Assembly (NCBI GenBank): GCA_011051635.1
Contig: DRKV01000142.1
Span: forward strand, 1 to 8,417
Length of the DNA stretch: 8,417 nucleotides
Reading direction: 5' to 3'
From: Chloroflexota bacterium
GTDB lineage: Bacteria; Chloroflexota; Anaerolineae; Anaerolineales; DRKV01
Positions 6,502 to 8,417 of this stretch are shown in pieces. Under the pieces are notes generated by a model. It saw only the letters and a list, made by a program, of their open reading frames with translations. It did not search any database and had not been told where the DNA came from. The stretch's first letter is position 1. Every line of letters starts with the position of its first letter. The translations under genes and the position numbers were made by a program.

Positions 6502-7593
6502 ATGAGAAAAATACGTTTCGCATTTACTTTTGCCGTTCTGCTGGCTTTGCTGGTTGGCAGCGCGGCTTTTGCCCAAACCCCCGGCGATAACCCGGAGGGT
6601 ATCAATACCTTCGAAGTCAGTCCCGACCCGGCCTATGCCGGTGACACGGTGACTTTGGATATCAACTTCAATGCGACCGCTGGCGCTAATGGGGATACTG
6701 CTACAGCCTTTTGTCTGTATGCGCCGGATACCGCAGTAGATACCCCGGCCTCTAACTCCTTCCCGGCAAGTATTACGCTTTCGTACTACAGTGGGTTTAC
6801 GCAATATACTGCCACCTTCACAGGGGCAAGCAGTGGATGCCCGGCGCGCAGTGGTCAGACAGGGTGGATGTATAGTAGTGGCACTGGTTTGCCCTCAGGG
6901 GACACCACATACGACGGTTCCGCGAATTTCAATATCGCATCCAGCGCCACAGCCGGCTTCTATGACTGGACCCTGTTGCTGCAAGAACCGGGCAGCGGTG
7001 TGAATCCGCTTTCGTACACTAATTTTGAAATCAAGAATGTGGGAACGCCCGACACTGGCCTCTCCGGTCGTTTGATTGATTCCAAGACCTTGCAGCCATG
7101 GGCCTACGGCGCAGAAATCCAGGTTGTTCAGGTGACTGGAGATAACATTGGCTTGAAAGGCTCTACGTATGCGGCCAGTGATGGTACTTGGAGCATTACG
7201 TTTGCCACCACGGATGACTTGGGCCTTTGTGGAGGCGCGTGTACGACAGGTAATGAATACGCTGTCTATAGAGTGGTGGTCAACTTTACTTGTGACTTGC
7301 AAACAGGTAATGGCACCCGCCCGGATTATCAAACGAGCGATGATGGAAACTGCCCGATTACCGTGGGGGGCACGGATTTGACGGGGCTGCCCATCAATTT
7401 TGAGACCGAGGTAACCGATGCTGCCAGCGGAAGCATGCACAACGTGGGAGACATGGAGACCGGTCGCGGTCCGACGGCTATTGTGCTGGAGGATTTTTCC
7501 TCTGCACAAGTGCCCTGGGCACCGGTGGCTGGTGCTGCTCTCCTGCTCGTGGCCGCAGGTGGTTTTGCAATCCTGCGCAAGCGCTGGCTGTAA
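6502..7593 (+). CDS. Secreted protein with C-terminal membrane anchor, function unknown
   Basis: This encodes 363 residues. A clear signal peptide (MRKIRFAFTF then a Leu/Ala/Val core) has a likely cleavage after AFA at residue 24. The mature part is acidic and rich in Thr, Ser, Gly and Asp, with beta character. Residues about 178-270 begin GLSGRLIDSKTLQPW and look like a carboxypeptidase-regulatory or CnaB-like beta-sandwich. Cysteines occur in a CGGAC pair and elsewhere, so extracytoplasmic disulfides are possible. The C-terminus has a hydrophobic helix (about 339-358, after VPWAP) and a basic RKRWL tail, the layout of a surface anchor, but no LPXTG or PEP motif precedes it. By eye its codons are less GC-rich than in the adjacent subtilase, for example more T- and A-ending codons. 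It could be a surface coat or adhesion protein. It is closed by its own terminator 30 bp downstream. Confidence 0.85.
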   Translation: MRKIRFAFTFAVLLALLVGSAAFAQTPGDNPEGINTFEVSPDPAYAGDTVTLDINFNATAGANGDTATAFCLYAPDTAVDTPASNSFPASITLSYYSGFTQYTATFTGASSGCPARSGQTGWMYSSGTGLPSGDTTYDGSANFNIASSATAGFYDWTLLLQEPGSGVNPLSYTNFEIKNVGTPDTGLSGRLIDSKTLQPWAYGAEIQVVQVTGDNIGLKGSTYAASDGTWSITFATTDDLGLCGGACTTGNEYAVYRVVVNFTCDLQTGNGTRPDYQTSDDGNCPITVGGTDLTGLPINFETEVTDAASGSMHNVGDMETGRGPTAIVLEDFSSAQVPWAPVAGAALLLVAAGGFAILRKRWL

Positions 7594-7623
7594 CCCTGCC
7601 TGCGTAGGCGTTGAAATAATACC

Positions 7624-7663
7624 AAAGGCTTCACAAGGCTTGCAGACTTGTGAAGCCTTTTTT
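7624..7663 (+). terminator. Rho-independent terminator after the anchored secreted protein
   Basis: A perfect 14-bp stem, AAAGGCTTCACAAG (7624-7637) with its complement (7647-7660), encloses a nine-base loop and is followed by Ts through 7663. The A-run on the left arm is short, so it is mainly a plus-strand terminator. Confidence 0.93.
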
Positions 7664-7685
7664 GCTTTTCTGTGAGGTGCTCCTA

Positions 7686-7714
7686 TTGTTTTACCCTTTG
7701 TCTTGTGTTAGAAT
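7686..7714 (+). promoter_or_regulatory. Sigma-70-type promoter of the 47-codon gene
   Basis: TTGTTT (7686-7691) and TAGAAT (7709-7714) are separated by exactly 17 bp. Transcription would start near 7721, giving a leader of about 60 bases before ATG 7780. It lies just after the upstream terminator, so the small gene has its own transcript. Confidence 0.6.
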
Positions 7715-7722
7715 GAATGCGG

Positions 7723-7747
7723 TTTTATCGCAAGATTTTATTGCAAG
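7723..7747. repeat. Direct repeat TTTTATYGCAAG in the leader of the peptide gene
   Basis: TTTTATCGCAAG (7723-7734) and TTTTATTGCAAG (7736-7747) differ at one base and have a 13-bp period. They sit immediately downstream of the predicted transcription start, a usual place for a repressor operator, or they may act in the RNA. Confidence 0.7.
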
Positions 7748-7768
7748 CACACGGGATGTCATGATTGG

Positions 7769-7774
7769 AGGAGG
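7769..7774 (+). promoter_or_regulatory. Very strong ribosome binding site of the 47-codon gene
   Basis: AGGAGG within GGAGGAGGTTGAT, with five bases to ATG 7780. It is the longest match to the 16S rRNA tail among the genes with assigned starts here and predicts high translation. Confidence 0.85.
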
Positions 7775-7779
7775 TTGAT

Positions 7780-7923
7780 ATGCGAGAACAACAACCCAAG
7801 GGGGATGAGCGCAAGGCTTATGAAAAGCCCGCTATTGTACACGAGTTGGAACTGGAGACTCGTGCCGGTTCGCCGCTGGGATTGCCCAATCCTCTCGACC
7901 CAACCGGCGAAAATGGTTATTAG
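7780..7923 (+). CDS. 47-residue cysteine-free peptide, possible RiPP-type precursor
   Basis: The product is MREQQPKGDERKAYEKPAIV up to residue 20, continuing to a C-terminus ending TGENGY. The N-terminal half is highly charged and contains YEKPAI at 14-19, which fits the YxxPxL/I pattern found in leader peptides bound by PqqD/B1-type recognition proteins. A Glu/Leu stretch (HELELETR, 21-28) comes next, then a Gly/Pro/Asn-rich tail AGSPLGLPNPLDPTG (29-43) that could be a core. There is no signal peptide and no cysteine. The gene is isolated, with its own promoter, a strong ribosome binding site and a perfect terminator. No modification enzyme, protease or transporter is within the window. It is not a standard lasso peptide, because no Gly/Ala directly after a T-x leader end pairs with an acidic residue at position 7-9. 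The coding call is good; the precursor role is inference. Confidence 0.7.
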   Translation: MREQQPKGDERKAYEKPAIVHELELETRAGSPLGLPNPLDPTGENGY

Positions 7924-7947
7924 TTTTCTCTTTTTTGCTCCGGCAAA

Positions 7948-7984
7948 ACGAAAAACAGCAGGCATCGCGCCTGCTGTTTTTCGT
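7948..7984. terminator. Bidirectional terminator between convergent genes
   Basis: A perfect 16-bp stem, ACGAAAAACAGCAGGC (7948-7963) and its complement (7969-7984), surrounds a five-base loop. A-runs on the left arm and T-runs on the right arm let it terminate the 47-codon gene and, from the other side, the YciH-like gene ending at 8000. Confidence 0.93.
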
Positions 7985-7999
7985 ATCGTGATGCCGTAA

Positions 8000-8347
8000 T
8001 CACCCACCAGCAATCTTGATTCGATACCCTTTGTTTTGCAGGTAAGCAGCGATTTTTTGGCGATGCTCCCCCTGGATTTCAATCACGCCGTTCTTGGTTG
8101 TTCCCCCGGTGCCGCACAGGCGCTTGAGTTCCTTGCTGAGCGCTTTCAGGTCGGAGGGAGAGAGTTGCAATTTTTTAACCAGCGTGACGGTTTTGCCGCC
8201 CCGTCCCTTGCTCTCGCGATGTAGATAGACGGTCTGCTTTTCAGGCGGCAAACTGACTTGTGGTTGGGGAGTGCGCCTGGACCTTTTCTTCTTGCCCAGG
8301 TCTTCCCATTCGGTGGAATACACGGTGGGGTTCTCGTCGTGGCTCAT
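8000..8347 (-). CDS. yciH: YciH/SUI1-family translation factor (eIF1-like)
   Basis: This encodes 115 residues, close to the usual 105-115 for bacterial YciH. The N-terminal 40 residues are polar and basic (GKKKRSRRTPQPQ). The SUI1 fold covers about 45-115: KGRGGKTVTLVKKL, then LKALSKELKRLCGTGGT, then NGVIEIQGEHR and a final NKGYRIKIAGG. The CGTGGT and GVIEIQG signatures are diagnostic. Archaeal and eukaryotic eIF1 act on the small ribosomal subunit in start-site selection; the bacterial role is less settled, with start-codon fidelity or a regulatory role proposed. The ATG overlaps the stop of an upstream minus-strand frame as ATGA, suggesting translational coupling. Its own ribosome binding site is weak, which fits coupling. 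The gene ends at a shared convergent terminator. Confidence 0.95.
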   Translation of the reverse strand: MSHDENPTVYSTEWEDLGKKKRSRRTPQPQVSLPPEKQTVYLHRESKGRGGKTVTLVKKLQLSPSDLKALSKELKRLCGTGGTTKNGVIEIQGEHRQKIAAYLQNKGYRIKIAGG

Positions 8348-8417
8348 GGGGTTTGCATCATCTCGCTTTGCAGTGCGTCCGTTACTTGAATATCTGTGGG
8401 GAATTTGAGGGGTGGCA
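8344..8417 (-). CDS. C-terminal fragment of an upstream minus-strand gene (5' end outside window)
   Basis: An open frame enters from the right edge and reads PPLKFPTDIQVTDALQSEMM then QTP before TGA (complement of 8344-8346). The TGA overlaps the ATG of the YciH-like gene as ATGA, the common arrangement for co-translated neighbours. Only 23 codons are visible, so the family cannot be named, and a chance open frame is possible. Confidence 0.45.
   Translation of the reverse strand, partial: PPLKFPTDIQVTDALQSEMMQTP

Noticed and set aside
7761..7778. Five-codon ORF MIGGG overlapping the ribosome binding site of the peptide gene
   Set aside because: It is formed by the GGAGGAGGT sequence itself and has no ribosome binding site of its own; coincidence is the simplest explanation.
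7780..7923. Canonical lasso peptide precursor
   Set aside because: The YxxPxI motif fits a leader, but no core start gives an acidic ring residue at position 7-9 after a T at the penultimate leader position, and no lasso enzymes are visible.

Overview
The window looks like chromosomal DNA from a GC-rich, non-enteric bacterium, most plausibly a Chloroflexota member of the Anaerolineae type. This assignment is an inference. It rests on a degenerate GACGGTG heptamer array, a very large secreted subtilase ending in VYLPLLRR, a YfhO-like GT-C membrane protein whose style I associate with that phylum, and a SUI1/YciH-type gene. No rRNA, tRNA, CRISPR array, transposase or phage gene is visible.

Layout. 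Bases 1-856 (minus strand) hold the 5' part of a multi-membrane-spanning protein that runs off the left edge without a stop. It is interrupted, in frame, by a 25-unit heptamer array at 111-285. A 123-bp divergent spacer (857-979) carries a TATAAT box and six CACGAAT repeats spaced about 10 bp apart. A small membrane protein with an FN3-like extracytoplasmic domain follows at 980-1561 (plus) and ends at a rho-independent terminator. The largest gene, 1672-6330 (plus), encodes a 1552-residue secreted S8 peptidase with a complete Asp/His/Ser triad and a long beta-rich C-terminal half. After a 171-bp spacer containing an orphan Shine-Dalgarno sequence, 6502-7593 (plus) encodes a secreted protein held by a C-terminal membrane anchor, closed by a perfect terminator hairpin. 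Next comes a monocistronic 47-codon gene (7780-7923) with its own promoter, a direct-repeat leader and a very strong ribosome binding site; it resembles a precursor peptide. It converges across a shared bidirectional terminator on a YciH/SUI1 translation factor gene (8000-8347, minus), whose start overlaps the end of a further partial minus-strand gene by ATGA.

Functionally the window is mostly cell-surface and secreted proteins, with a translation factor at the right edge. No single pathway ties the genes together. The most unusual items are the heptamer array translated inside a membrane protein gene (with suggestive avoidance of in-frame stops) and the self-contained small peptide gene.
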